Source: Astrocystis sublimbata (taxonomy: Eukaryota > Ascomycota > Sordariomycetes > Xylariales > Xylariaceae). From it: DNA of 64,000 bases. This document shows, piece by piece, positions 1 through 10,581 of the stretch; within the stretch, counting starts at the first letter, position 1; each line of letters starts with the position of its first letter. The stretch spans positions 124,001-188,000 of the forward strand of contig JAJNNY010000015.1 of the NCBI GenBank assembly GCA_022453515.1. Reading direction: 5' to 3'. The translations under genes and the position numbers were made by a program. The notes beneath the pieces were generated by a model that worked only from the letters and a program-made list of their open reading frames with translations, was not told the DNA's origin and made no database searches.

Positions 1-790
1 TCCCTCCAGTCCTTGCCATCGTGGTGGACACGATCATTCATTAGCTCCATCAGCTCCAGTCACCCTATTTATTCCCTTGTATAAGAACCGCATATACTCA
101 TAATGGGATTGGAATAATGCTCTGCTTTCAGTGTGTCGTCAAATATCGGATCCCCAGATATGACCGATTGGGAGTCGGCGGCATAGTGCTCGATGATTCA
201 AGGGTCGTGGAACCCTATCACTTTTTCTCCCTCCGCGCCTCAATAGGTTGAGTCAGCTTGATCGATATGCTACGGTTGGCGGATTAGTCAAGAGATCCCG
301 GATTGCTTAGATCATCTATCTGACATCGTGGATCGCGATAACTACGATTCTGGACGAGGCATATGGGGACCCCATCGTCGACGTGCTGACCAGGCGTATC
401 TAACGTCATCACGATGCCAAGTACCTAGCGCCGGCAGATGCGGTTACTAATGACAGGACGATGCTTAGAAAGGCAATCAAGTCTACAGCGGATTATAAAC
501 ATTGATTACGAGTACAAGAATTGTATAATCAACGGTGTGCTCAGTAGCAGTTTTGACAAGCTTAAATGACCTCACGCACATGCTCTGCGCCGACTTCTTG
601 AAATATGATTAGACACATCACGATTCTTGCGTAATAACGCACTTGATATCCCACACTTGACAATGTATCTACTACACTCGAGGAACATGAGCTTTTGTAC
701 AACGCTTACTCTCATCTAGTCTCGATATCCCCGTGTGCTCAAAGCTCCCGCCTCAGATCAAATCATCGCCAATACCTGAAACTCCGAATC
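1..790. other. Intergenic, no gene recognised
   Basis: No reading frame with family motifs or a credible signal peptide was found on either strand. It includes the upstream region of the SnoaL-like gene that starts at 791. No tRNA-like fold or long repeat was seen. Confidence 0.5.
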
Positions 791-1216
791 ATGGCAGCTC
801 CCGCTCAAACTCCCCCCTCTGCTCAGGATAACACGCAGAAGATCCGCGCGTACTACCAGTCTTATCTAGATGCCTACAACAATCAAGACTGGGACCGCGT
901 GCAGCAGTTCTACGCATCGCCGACGCTCGTAGACGGCAAATCATGGGCGCCGCCGGACATGATCGATCGCGCCAAGTCAATGGTCGCTCCCTTTACCGGC
1001 TGGCGCCTCGAGATCTGGCACTTCGCCGTCGATGGCGACATGGTCTGGGTGCACCTCAAGCTCGGCGGCACACACACGGGCGTGGTGCAGGGCGTCGATC
1101 CTACTGGTCGCCGCGTCGAAACGACCGAGTTTGCGCTTTACCGCCTTGTCGATGGGAAGTTCGTTGAGCTCTGGCCTATGGTGAACATGGAGGGCTTGAT
1201 GCAGCAGATTCAGTGA
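791..1216 (+). CDS. SnoaL-like / NTF2-fold protein
   Basis: Single-exon gene of 141 codons. The same frame is open back to 695, but the ATG at 791 (MAAPAQTPP) gives the length usual for this family, so I chose it. The pattern is that of a small SnoaL-like polyketide-cyclase / NTF2 alpha-beta barrel: an N-terminal helix (IRAYYQSYLDAYNNQDWDRV, residues about 15-34), the turn FYASPTLVDG, then a strand-rich C-terminal half with LVDGKFVELWPMVNMEG near the end. There is no signal peptide or membrane segment, so it is probably cytosolic. Fungal members often act as small cyclases, isomerases or dehydratases in secondary metabolism or as stress-related proteins, and the substrate cannot be inferred. 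It stands alone, with no biosynthetic neighbour within 5 kb. The fold is fairly certain, the function is not. Confidence 0.75.
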   Translation: MAAPAQTPPSAQDNTQKIRAYYQSYLDAYNNQDWDRVQQFYASPTLVDGKSWAPPDMIDRAKSMVAPFTGWRLEIWHFAVDGDMVWVHLKLGGTHTGVVQGVDPTGRRVETTEFALYRLVDGKFVELWPMVNMEGLMQQIQ

Positions 1217-1841
1217 TTCTAGCTACGAATTGCAACAAATCCGCCTTGGTGTCCCAGTGAGGGGACTAGGGAGAGAGTGCAGCATACATGTATGTAACTG
1301 TGTACCTAGCTATATCATTTACCCATCCACAATGGCAAGACGCGTGAATATGGTTAATACTTACATTCGTTGACGGTTTTGTCGCAGCAGACGCAGGCGC
1401 TGTAGTTACTAGTTTAAGGAAATGTTCCAATTCATAGTGTACTGGCATCTTATTCTCACACCCAGTGCTGGGGATGTGCAGGAAAAGGTATGTCTGCGCT
1501 ATCACTCATGTCACAGTCACATAGCCAAACTTTGCGACTGAGGCTGAAAATGCTTATAATTAACAATACATTAAGAGCCTGGCTGTTCTCCATGGCCTCC
1601 GAACTGTGAGATCAATCCAGGGTTTGCTCTCAACAGTTGCTCGAATAAAATGATAGTCTATATGCGCGCTTTTGGGGTCACATGCCCATGCATCATGATT
1701 TCCACTTCCCATCTCCCTCCCACTCTCCTTCCACTTCCATTCGCTCCTCCACTAATCGACGACCTTTGAGCTCCGATCATTGGTTACATGTCTGGGTGCA
1801 GATACCCCGCGACAGCAGCTGATCGGCGCGGGTTCTCGAAT
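1217..1841. other. Intergenic between convergent genes
   Basis: The SnoaL-like gene (+) and the small secreted protein gene (-) point toward each other across this stretch, which should hold their 3' ends. The short frames on the minus strand here have no recognisable features. Confidence 0.5.
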
Positions 1842-2183
1842 TTAAGCGCGAAGGCACTGGATGCTGCCGACGACAACGGTGTTGGTGGACAAGTACGACG
1901 GCTTGCCGACGGAGAAAGGCAGACCGCGGTTGCCAGTGCCGTCCTTGGCCTTGTAAGGGGTGCAAGTGACACCGTTAGGCCCGAGGAGGTACAGGGTTGA
2001 GACGGCGTTCAAGGCGTGCTCGTCGACGTAGACGGATCCGATGGGCACGCTGAGGGTCTGGTTCGTGCGGTCGTTAAAGGCACCGCCGTGAGAGGCCTCG
2101 ACGACGACGGTGGCGATGTCGACGGTAGGGGCGGCGCTGGCGAGGGTGGCAGCAGCCAGGACAGCGAAGGATGAGAAACGCAT
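1842..2183 (-). CDS. Small secreted protein, function unknown
   Basis: A 113-residue single-exon protein. It begins with a clear secretion signal (MRFSSFAVLAAATLASAAP, cleavage expected after about residue 17-18). The mature part of about 95 residues has only two cysteines (in GVTCTPY and at SIQCLRA near the C-terminus), which could form one disulfide. It carries an NQT N-glycosylation sequon and a Gly-rich KDGTGNRGLPF segment. The upstream sequence on the coding strand is CA-rich and ends in AACAACATCAAA before the ATG, typical of a strongly expressed filamentous-fungal 5' leader. I recognise the general type (small secreted proteins of plant-associated ascomycetes) but no defined family. 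It could be a wall-associated or effector-like protein. The gene model is solid, the function unknown. Confidence 0.75.
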   Translation of the reverse strand: MRFSSFAVLAAATLASAAPTVDIATVVVEASHGGAFNDRTNQTLSVPIGSVYVDEHALNAVSTLYLLGPNGVTCTPYKAKDGTGNRGLPFSVGKPSYLSTNTVVVGSIQCLRA

Positions 2184-2277
2184 TTTGATGTTGTTGTTGA
2201 GTTGGTGGGTTGGGTGAAGGTGTGGTGAGGTGTTGGTCTGAGGTTTGTTGGTATCGTGTAAAGATGCTGTGTTGATG

Positions 2278-2325
2278 TTGGATGCTGGTGTTGGATGCTG
2301 ATGCTGATGCTGATGGTGGTGATGA
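2278..2325. repeat. GATGCTG-type short tandem repeat in 5' region
   Basis: Imperfect repeats of (TTG)GATGCTG followed by TGATGCTGATGCTGATGG. They lie about 100-140 bp upstream of the secreted-protein start codon at 2183, so they sit in its promoter or 5' leader. Simple slippage repeat. Confidence 0.6.
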
Positions 2326-5112
2326 GATGTCTGAAGTGCAGGTAGTTGAGCTCTTCTTATATCAATTCGGCGCGAGTCCTACGAATGACTTCAACGTCAT
2401 GGGGTAATACCAAAGCTAATGGACATGGACCCCGGCACCCCGGATCATGACGATCGTGACACTAAAAGACGGGATGGTTGCCGCTCTTTCTTGGCGACCT
2501 AAGCGCTTGATCCTCAACACGAGAAAAATGGCACGGTCCAACGCTGATCGTTTGCCCTGTGTCAAAGCCCGACTTTTCAGCCCAGATTCACCAGTCGGAC
2601 AGGGTTGGGCATCAGGTCGGGATTACCGAGTATCCACCAAACTGAATATGCAGACCAAGAGATTTGATAAGTGGACAATGTTATGTATGTCAACTGTAAG
2701 AAGAAACCGAGGAAACTGCTCTCGTAAAGGCGATGTTAGCGAGAACCTTGAGAGTTAGCACGCCCCGCCATGGTCAGATCAGATCGCCCGCCAACGGCGA
2801 GAGCGGCACAGTCGAGACAGAGCTCACAGCCCCAGTCAGACCACGATCGAATTAGCGGCATTAGTGCGTAAGCCACTTTTCGTGTTGGTGACCATTTATT
2901 TGCTACGCTTGTGAGCTAAATCATACGCTGTAACTGGACTTCTTTCGTTGAAGGTATTCCGAAATATTGTTTAGGTGCCAGAGCCGATAGATAGTATCCA
3001 AAGGAGCTCAATAGTGACTGTAAGGTCTGGTAACGACGAGCGAAGGACCAGCGAAGTTACATCATTGGAACGGGTGGCTAATGATCAAGCACGCACTGTC
3101 GCCTGTGCCTCTGCTGGACCGCCAAACAAGAGCAATGTAATGCGAGAGACTTTGCCGCAATGGGGGTCGATGACGGTAATTGATCTCAGGGATTCTATTC
3201 GCCCAACAACAACAACAGACTGCAGCAAATACTATGTACATTCACCGCCAAGCAGGGATATCTCCTCAGCCGACTATTTCTAATTGTCTATAGAAAACTC
3301 TCTGAAACATAATATGTGAATCATAATGATAGGGCTGCTGACATAATTCGAATTGATTGCTTAATGACTGTAATAGCGGGTCAGCGTCAACGCCAACTCG
3401 TTCCACGTGAAGCAGTCAGCAATACGAACTATAGCTTCGGGCGGCAGCGCCGCCTGTCAGGTCTAGAATGGTCCTCTGAACCTCACAGTTCCCTATGTTG
3501 CACGAGCGTTGCAAGGTGTTGGGTGACAAATCGCTGCGGCGATCTCAATCGAGCCCTGAACAACAACAATACTAGACAATGTCCGGCGACCGCAGCGGCA
3601 ACGTTACATCAAGAACGTCTACACAAGACTGATTAAAGAGAGGTAGAAAGGGATGATGCATGTACAACATGCAATAAATAATTGTATCGTTCGAGAAAGG
3701 GAACAGAACAAACTTCATTCTATACATCATCGTAAAGAAAATGTATTCTGGGCCCACTGGCATGCTCCGAGGTTCAACTGTGATCTTTGTGTGGTTTAAA
3801 CGTCAGCTGCACGTTTCTTATGTGCAGCGATCTTGAAACTAGGTCTCGCATATTTGGTGTTGTTAGCAGGCATTATTTGGTTTTCTTCCATTTGCTCCTG
3901 ACATGAGCTTAGATGCAGCGGTGAGATGATTTCGCTATGATTTGGGATTGTCAGCCGCCCATCCCTTTAGTCCTTTTACCCTAAGGTCTTGCATCATTTG
4001 GGTAGTTTCAAGAAGCAACGGGGGGGATGATAGCGTTGACTTGAAAGGTCAACCAATTATCGACGTTGTTGCATTGGAGAGCTTGTTCGTTCCAGGTTCG
4101 TAATGACTGGAAGTTGGCAACTAATACCGATATAAAGCAAAAAGAAAAACTCTCTCTTGTTGTGTACTTGTATTGGGATTCCCACACCGTTTCAACCTAT
4201 TTCGCATGTTCGTTCACTTGATTTCCATTTCATATTAAACCACCGAATACTGGTCCGAGATCTGTACGTGAGATCGATAACTCGGCTAGTTGGATACTAA
4301 CATCGTACTATTATTCGGATAGCGGCAGCGCTTGCCGTTTGATTTCTTCCTCTGAGTTCTTTAAGGGATGTTGTCCTGTCGTTGGCGCCCCTGTCTATCA
4401 CTGCAGCCAGATTTGTATGCAGCCGTTCGCAACTTGTAACCAAGAACATCAACCATTCCAAGCTCTGTTATTGGACAACTAAGCCTACTTTACCCTTCGA
4501 TCTAATGAAAGAAATTGGGAAGTCCACTGTGTGTTTCGCGCGCTATGATCTAAGCTTTCGTTATAGAGCACCGACTTTTGCATCTTGCATAAAGCCTCTA
4601 GGTATTTGTGCTAGACACCTTGACAAATCAATACTTATAATCCACATAGTATTGTATATCCTCGGGGTCTGAAGGTATGTAGTACATCATCACCTTCAAT
4701 GCAAATTCAGTGATAATAGGCGACTCGATTCATATAACTGCTTTAGGGGTAGCATGAATATGCATCGACCCACAGAGATTTGAGTTGATCCAAGGAGCCT
4801 CCGTGTGATTCATCATTAGTCAATCACGCCTACCTCGAGGCGTCAGCTAGGACTAACTGCTAAAAACTACATGGCTCTCGGCAGCGGGATCCGGCCAAAT
4901 AGCTCCGAAATGTTTAAATATAGCACTGCTAGCATATGCCTCGAGATAATGCAGTCAGGTAATCATGACTCGCAAAGCCCGACATGATCATGCGATGGCA
5001 TTAAAACAGATTTCCTCGAGGGGCTGAATTTCGATCAAACGACTACAGAGCAAACTCTCAGCTTTGTTATTGCTAGTACGTTCTTTTTTCCTCTCGAACT
5101 TTCTCGACTGGT
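2326..5112. other. Long intergenic stretch, no supported gene
   Basis: About 2.8 kb with only short unsupported frames (for example 2447-2758, 2975-3283 and 3316-3636 on the plus strand). None has a family motif, signal peptide or coding-like composition. It may contain degraded repeat DNA, but I could not identify termini. Confidence 0.45.
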
Positions 5113-6027
5113 TCACTTTGCAAACCACCAAGCTTCCCAGTCGTGGACAACATCGGAAAAGCCTAATTTCTCTAGCTCTTGTGAAACACGACGTCTCCAA
5201 TCCGTACTCGGAATGTCCGACCCAGCTCGCTCTGGTAGGTCCAATCCACTCGAACAGCGAAACTTGGTACGGATCCATTCTTTAGGGACATAGCCTGCTG
5301 TTTCCCAGTCAATTATGCCAATGGACCCATCCTCTTCATCATAGAGAATGTTGCCCGACCCCAAGTCGCAGTGGTAAAAATGAAACGACGAGCAGTTCAT
5401 CCCGACCTCCTTGCAGTTCTTGAGAAGATTGTCAGGGTCGAAATTCATTTCACGGGATTTGATAAAGTATCGATCAGCCAACTGCTTCCCATCGACTCCG
5501 CTAATGCTATCCCCTTCCCAACTGGCCAGCTCCATGCAGATCTTCGCGATGCGGGAGATGCACTCCTGTCTCACCGTCTCCTCCATCTCGTGCCATGAAT
5601 CATATAGGGTGCGGCCAGGCAGCGCACTGGTAATAATCAAGTACCGATTTCTAAGGTTCGTATGGAAGTATATGTTTGGGATACTAAAACCAAGCGGCTG
5701 TCGGCCACGTAGATACTCTAACGTAGTGTGTTCTTTCGTTTATTGTGTTGAAAACCCCTCTTTTAGCTTGATGAAAGCTTTCCTAACCCGCTAGACTACC
5801 GATTTATCTCTTGCGTTGTAAACTTTCTGGATCTCGCCTATATCTGAGAGTGGGTGTGTTTCCGTGAGAGGGGTAGATGCCTGGGAAAGAACGAAAAATC
5901 TACTATCCCTATTATTCTAGTAGGCAAGTCCGGAGCTAGATTCTGACTTGCGGCAAAGTAGCAGGCTTTCCGATAGTAGCCAGGAATTGTTGTCGATCTG
6001 GCGCAACGAGTCGCGAACGGACGACAT
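5113..6027 (-). pseudogene. Broken APH-family phosphotransferase
   Basis: Read on the minus strand from an ATG at 6027 (MSSVRDSLRQ) to the stop at 5113, one frame of 304 codons gives a full-length member of the fungal aminoglycoside-phosphotransferase / protein-kinase-like family. It is interrupted by three in-frame stops: TAG at 5917-5919, TAG at 5791-5793 and TAA at 5740-5742. Family features continue across the stops: KAFIKLKEGF (strand with the ATP-anchoring Lys), TLEYLRGRQPLGFSIPN, LIITSALPGRTL, the catalytic loop HCDLGSGNIL, and IIDWETAGYVP (metal-binding Asp). The last 175 codons are open but lack the N-lobe, so no functional kinase is expected. TGG-to-TAG and CAA-to-TAA changes would explain the stops, and both are CpA-to-TpA transitions on one strand or the other. 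An unrecognised intron could remove one stop but hardly all three. Confidence 0.8.
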
Positions 6028-6297
6028 GTTGGGCGTGTAGAATATTTGTGACGACCGTAGAAGTTGGAAGACAAAACTTGAGCAGATGAAAATTACTCGC
6101 TCGTCACCAAAAGGGCTATAACGTCATGCGATCTGTAGCCCAAGATTTCGCTCATAGGCAATGCTTGATGCGATACTTAGATAAACGAAGAAGGGAAGAT
6201 ATAAGTACCGCCACGTTGAGACAATTTAGTGAAAGTGCTAGGCCCAAGCTAACAAACACTCTTAACTTCTCCCATGTTGCACCTTGTATACAGCTGG

Positions 6298-6460
6298 TGT
6301 CAGGTGTCACGGTAGCAATGGCTTCACGATGACCTAGGGGAGCGCTCCCCTGTAAGGGCTGTTTGGGCTACTAGATCTGTGTATATAAGGGCTGGGCGGC
6401 TCCCACTGAATAGGAGAGCCCAGGAATCAATAGAATTGACACCTGACCCCTACTATTCTA
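6298..6460. repeat. LTR-like repeat (possible solo LTR)
   Basis: The segment starts TGTCAGGTGTCA and has the near-perfect inverse TGACACCTGACC at 6437-6448 (11 of 12). It contains a TATA box (GTGTATATAAGG, about 6379-6390), as an LTR promoter would. The last 45 bp (6416-6460) match 40 of 45 bases of 26626-26670 in opposite orientation, so this is a dispersed repeat. The match runs 12 bp past the inverted terminus, so the true border is uncertain. No target duplication or internal gag/pol was found, though degraded sequence follows to about 7280. Confidence 0.5.
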
Positions 6461-6470
6461 CTTCACTACT

Positions 6471-7278
6471 AGGCCACTGCCATATTCCTTCACTCTGGAG
6501 CAAAAGCACTTGACAGCTGGACTCGGCGGGTTACGTGCTTGGCAGAGGAACAGATGGCGTAAACATGCGGCTCAAACGGTGTGGTCGCCGTTGGCGTCTA
6601 CACACCCCAATAAAGTAGGTATTTATATATGGCTTATCTCGAACAGCACGTTAATGGTACCTAACAATACGGATTTCGAGCGTTCTATCGCTATTGCCCC
6701 GCTTGTATAACGTAGCTACGCCGAGGTGGCAGTGAGGCTGGACTAATGTTACGAGCTTAGGACCCCGTCATCGGTGACGCAGGCGATTGGGGTTTTTTTT
6801 CGGTCGATCAGGCGATGCTATAGAAATCCTCGTCCTAAGTCGCCCTTATGGTACGAATAAATGAGAGCACCTACAGATACTACATTTTGACATGTCCAGC
6901 TCCTATCTAGGTAACTATCGCACACGATCTCACACAGATTTCGGTTTAAAGCAAGCCGAACAGCGACGCAAGGGCATCTCTCCAAAGCAAAATGTCTGCC
7001 TTACCTGCGACTCTATATATGAGTTCGTTAAGGAATGTGACCTGGAGTAACATCGAGTAGGCGCCCCCAACCTTCGCCCCCAACACAGCCCGACCGCCTT
7101 AATTGAGCCACCTAGGTCTAAGCACTTCGGCTAGGATGCATGATCTTTTTTATCTCTATAATTAGCTCTATAGACAACTGCAGTCTGGCTATTAGGCACT
7201 CAAGGTAAAGGGAACGATTAAAAGGGGTTCAACTGGCTAATAAGCTACTTATCCCGAACTATCATTTTAGAAATCTTT
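6471..7278. other. Degraded, AT-leaning DNA, no gene
   Basis: Lies between the LTR-like repeat and the Fot1/pogo-type element. No intact frame above about 70 codons. It could be the internal remains of the same retroelement, but no gag or pol motif is readable. Confidence 0.4.
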
Positions 7279-7280
7279 TA

Positions 7281-9141
7281 ATGTTATCCACGGGCAAGTG
7301 TCGCACACGGGCAAGTGTCGCACTTTTTTGTACCTTGTATGTGTTAACGTAAATAACTTAACTATAACATATGCAAATCAATTAAATCAATTAGAATCAT
7401 CTTTATTAGAGGTTTCTACATCTGCCTAACAAGTTCGCGCATTATGTCCGGGCTTACCGCAGATGCCATAGTGCCGTTAACCTGTTCGCACCCTTTTCGC
7501 CGGACGACTACCTTTAGTTTTATCACCTGATTTAACTACCCTATTATCTTTAGATTTTTATAAAACTTAAGTATTAGCTATTATAAAAGATCCTCTAGTT
7601 TATAGTTATTTGTTTTTAGTTTTATAACGCTTATTTAAAATATAGTTAGTTTTATAAAGCTTTTCGGTTTTTTTATACAAAAGGGCAACCTTATATATTA
7701 ACCCCTATATTACTTTTATAAACAAATTAATAATATTAAAAATCTTAGTTAAAAAGCTTAAGAAATAATTTTTAACTCTAGTTTTAATAAAAGTTAATTA
7801 ATATTCGGTTTCCCTAATAATAATAAGCGTTTTTAAAATCTAAGATTCAGGTGGAAGCTTAAGGTCTAGCAAGGGTGTTTTTGCTATTTCTTATATATCT
7901 AATATAGAAATAACCCTTTTAGGATTAAAAAGAACAATTCTAACTATTTTAAAACCCGATTAAATGTTTTTTTCTATAAATACGTATATAAATATATCTA
8001 AAAAGCTGGCAAAAAAGTCTAGCTTTTTAATATAGGTTTAATAGCGCCGTATTAAACCCTTAATATATTAACCATACTGCCGTTTTAGCATATTAAAAAA
8101 GACTAGATCAAAAGGCTAAAGCTTATACAACAAATAGGCAAGTATATAAAACGTAATAATATTATTAAACCAGTAATATTCTTCGAATTCTATAAAATAA
8201 TAGTTTTTATAACTATTAAGGATCAAAAGGCGATAATTACCTTTTGTATAGCTTCGAGTATAATTATTAAAATATTTTACCTATCTAACGCCTATTTTAT
8301 TATTAGTCTAGCCGTTATCCGAAAGGTTTATAACCCAATCGCGTAGTAATACGTTATTACGATACTATAACGCAAGGTGGACCTTGCCTGCAAAAATAAT
8401 GTATAGCGGCACTGCTCAACCTTAAGCATTAATAGCCTGGTTTATAGTAACCTATTCTCTACCTCCAGGTTTAGCCTGTCTAGGTCGCCTACGTCTTTCA
8501 GAGCTTATAATAACCATTCCGGTAGTTATTTTACCTATTAGAAACCCTATCTCGTCGAAGTTATAAATATCCTCCACTTATATGCTATATTTCTCGATTG
8601 TAAGCTCTATAAACCCAAACTACTTACGATAACTTTCGGGGTTTTCGTTAAAGGCTCGCTAGTAATCGATTCGGCGGTTATAACGCGTTCGGAGGTCAGG
8701 TCGTTATTATATAAAGGTTAAAGCCCAGTTAACGCCAACTTCAGACGCGTTACATTCGCATCGGAGAATATTAGCTATTTCTTAAACATAACGAAGCCGG
8801 GGCGGAAACGCTCGCGCGTCTAGCTCAAGTATACGCTTAACAATTGTTTCTTCTTCCGATATTATTAAATTTCGATATTTAATATTAGTAATATAGTAAG
8901 GCGTATTACTGTTGATTTTTCGCTATAATATACGGGCATAGATATTATAGATTTAACTAAGCTTCTGTAAGGATAGTTTAGGGTTACAGTTTTTAGCTTA
9001 AAACGCTAGCTATAGATCGGCTTCTTTAGATTATTAAACTATTACATTATTATAAAAAAATATATATATAAAGTTAGAAGTTAAAAAGTTAAAAAAAAGT
9101 GCGACACTTGCCCATATGCAACACTTGCCCGTGGATAACGT
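7281..9141 (-). mobile_element. Fot1/pogo-type DNA transposon, RIP-degraded
   Basis: A 1861-bp element bounded by matching terminal inverted repeats. Both ends carry GTTATCCACGGGCAAGTGT, preceded by AT on the left and by AC on the right (read inward), and the 25-bp ends differ at two positions. A TA dinucleotide flanks each side (7279-7280 and 9142-9143), the target duplication of Tc1/mariner-pogo elements. Length is typical for Fot1-like elements. On the left the 17-bp unit ACGGGCAAGTGTCGCAC is present twice in tandem (7290-7323), and the right end has a similar doubled CACTTGCCC. The interior is very AT-rich and carries a destroyed transposase on the minus strand. Confidence 0.9.
7700..8880 (-). 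pseudogene. Relic Fot1/pogo transposase (DDE superfamily)
   Basis: Minus-strand translation with many stops still shows the order of a pogo-type transposase. The Tc5-like DNA-binding part has ARAFPPRLRYV, ASEVGVNW, then RPDLRTRYNRRIDY. The catalytic core includes IYNFDEIGFLIGKI (first Asp) and KPGGRE*VTINQAINA. After that comes IIFAGKVHLA, then TKGNYRLLILNSYKN, where families have a second catalytic Asp followed by Gly-His. The late segment reads LQPLDV-like as L*PFDLVFFNMLKRQYG. Tryptophan positions are TAG or TGA and the second Asp is Asn. These are G-to-A and C-to-T changes, as made by RIP. Cannot encode an active enzyme. Confidence 0.85.
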
Positions 9142-9143
9142 TA

Positions 9144-9489
9144 TACCATCTTAAACATCGCACAATTGAATCTTTTTAATATTAGTGTTCGTTCGGGTAT
9201 AAATATACCGAATGAAACCTCGAGTTATTTTTAAGACGCAAGGGTCCAGTACCGAACCGAAGAAACAGACGGCGATATCAACCCCCAAGGACTCACCGCC
9301 TTGCATGAAACTGTACAGATATATACAACTGTCCATGCTTAATTTGTCTACTAGGTTCATCCCAAGTTATTTATAATATGTTTGAGAAGTCCGGGTGTAA
9401 ATATGGGATTCGCTCCTCAATTTTTCATGTTTCTTTGGTGACCAGAACTCCAGTTCCTGTTTCCTATCTTACACCGGGCAATAACAGCC
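9144..9489. other. Upstream region of KRE9/KNH-like gene
   Basis: Short spacer between the transposon and the surface-protein gene. It is less AT-rich than the element and contains no supported frame. Confidence 0.5.
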
Positions 9490-10297
9490 ATGCACTTCCT
9501 TCTGCCACTTTCCCTGTCCGCCATATTCTGCGTCTGCGCCGAACTCCCGAGATTCATCTCTCCTGCTAGTCATACACAATGGATGTTGGGATCGATCCAG
9601 ACTATAGAATTTACCGCACCGGAGTGGAAGAGTTGGAGGATGGATATATGGCAGAATTGGAAGGGCGGCGGCGGTGCTACGCCTTCTTTGACATCGATTT
9701 GTCGACGTAAGCATGAGTTTATTGTAATTACTTGTCATGAAGATGAGCACTAGGAATGTTATTAATACCCAAGATTTAGAGACGGTTGGACGCCAGGCCC
9801 CCACGAGATTCAACTGGACTGTGCAGACCTATGACCTTGATTATTCCGACTCGCCAAGCTTCTCTTTCTGGCTGCAAGATGTGCACAACGGCAGTGCAAG
9901 GGCAATCTCACCTGCTTTCAATATCAGTTCAGACGGCATCCCGACGTCAGCTTCCTCAACAGAAACAGTTAGCTCTGTTACAGTTACTGTCACAGCTACA
10001 CCGCCGATACCTACTTGCAAGACAAACGGGTCCAAGGGGCTATCAGTGGACGCAGCAGCAGGGCTAGGTGTCGGCGCTGCGTTGGGCAGTTTGATACTCG
10101 TTGGGATTCCGGCGGTTTTGATCTTGAAGCGGAAACGGTCAGGAACGAAGCTCGACGAAGCACGACAGTGGCCGGCACCAGTATCTGTAGATGCGAATCA
10201 GACCAACGGGTTTGTGTCTCAGACGAATACGATTAGTACGGCACCTAGGGAGTTGTCGATTGCTCCATACCGACCGCCTGTCGAGCTGAACTCATGA
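9490..10297 (+). CDS. KRE9/KNH-like Ser/Thr-rich surface protein
   Basis: Two exons: 9490-9706 and about 9774-10297 (3' splice AAG at 9773; TTAG at 9779 would also keep frame), about 246 residues. An N-terminal signal peptide (MHFLLPLSLSAIFCVCA) is followed by a KRE9/KNH1 N-terminal Ig-like domain: FISPASHTQWMLGSIQTIEF, then DIWQNWKGGGGAT, and after the intron TRFNWTVQTYDLD and SFSFWLQDV. Next come NGS and NIS N-glycosylation sites, a short Ser/Thr/Val-rich linker (about residues 135-160) and one membrane helix (GLGVGAALGSLILVGIPAVL) ahead of the basic KRKR. It ends in a 50-residue cytoplasmic tail. Family members sit in the plasma membrane or wall and are linked to beta-1,6-glucan and wall organisation. 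The single-span topology suggests a wall sensor or anchor. It begins only 350 bp from the transposon but is intact. Confidence 0.75.
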
Positions 10298-10581
10298 TAC
10301 AGGAGCCTATCGGACGAGTCACACATGAACCGAAGGTCCGGTAAAACTGACAAGGCACCCGCTCTTAACACCTATTCCTTGGTCTCGAGCAGTATTGTGG
10401 AAATGGCAGATTAATATTTTCTACATAACGCTTCGTTATCTGAGTCTAGATGGTCTGGCTTGTTGATGCACTTTGTCTTCAACAACTTGAGCATGCATCT
10501 TGAGGCTCTAGGAGCCCCTCTCGTCCAAAGGGGGCATGAGTTGATGAATGCTGGTAACTCGGCACGTGCGAATCTTGCCTG

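Noticed and set aside
5838..6074. 78-codon minus-strand frame
   Set aside because: Out of frame with the APH-like pseudogene that occupies the same DNA and shows family motifs in another frame.
9550..9712. Alternative frame ending FFDIDLST before the KRE9/KNH-like intron
   Set aside because: The MHFLLPL frame joins in phase to TRFNWTVQTY and matches the family, while this one cannot.
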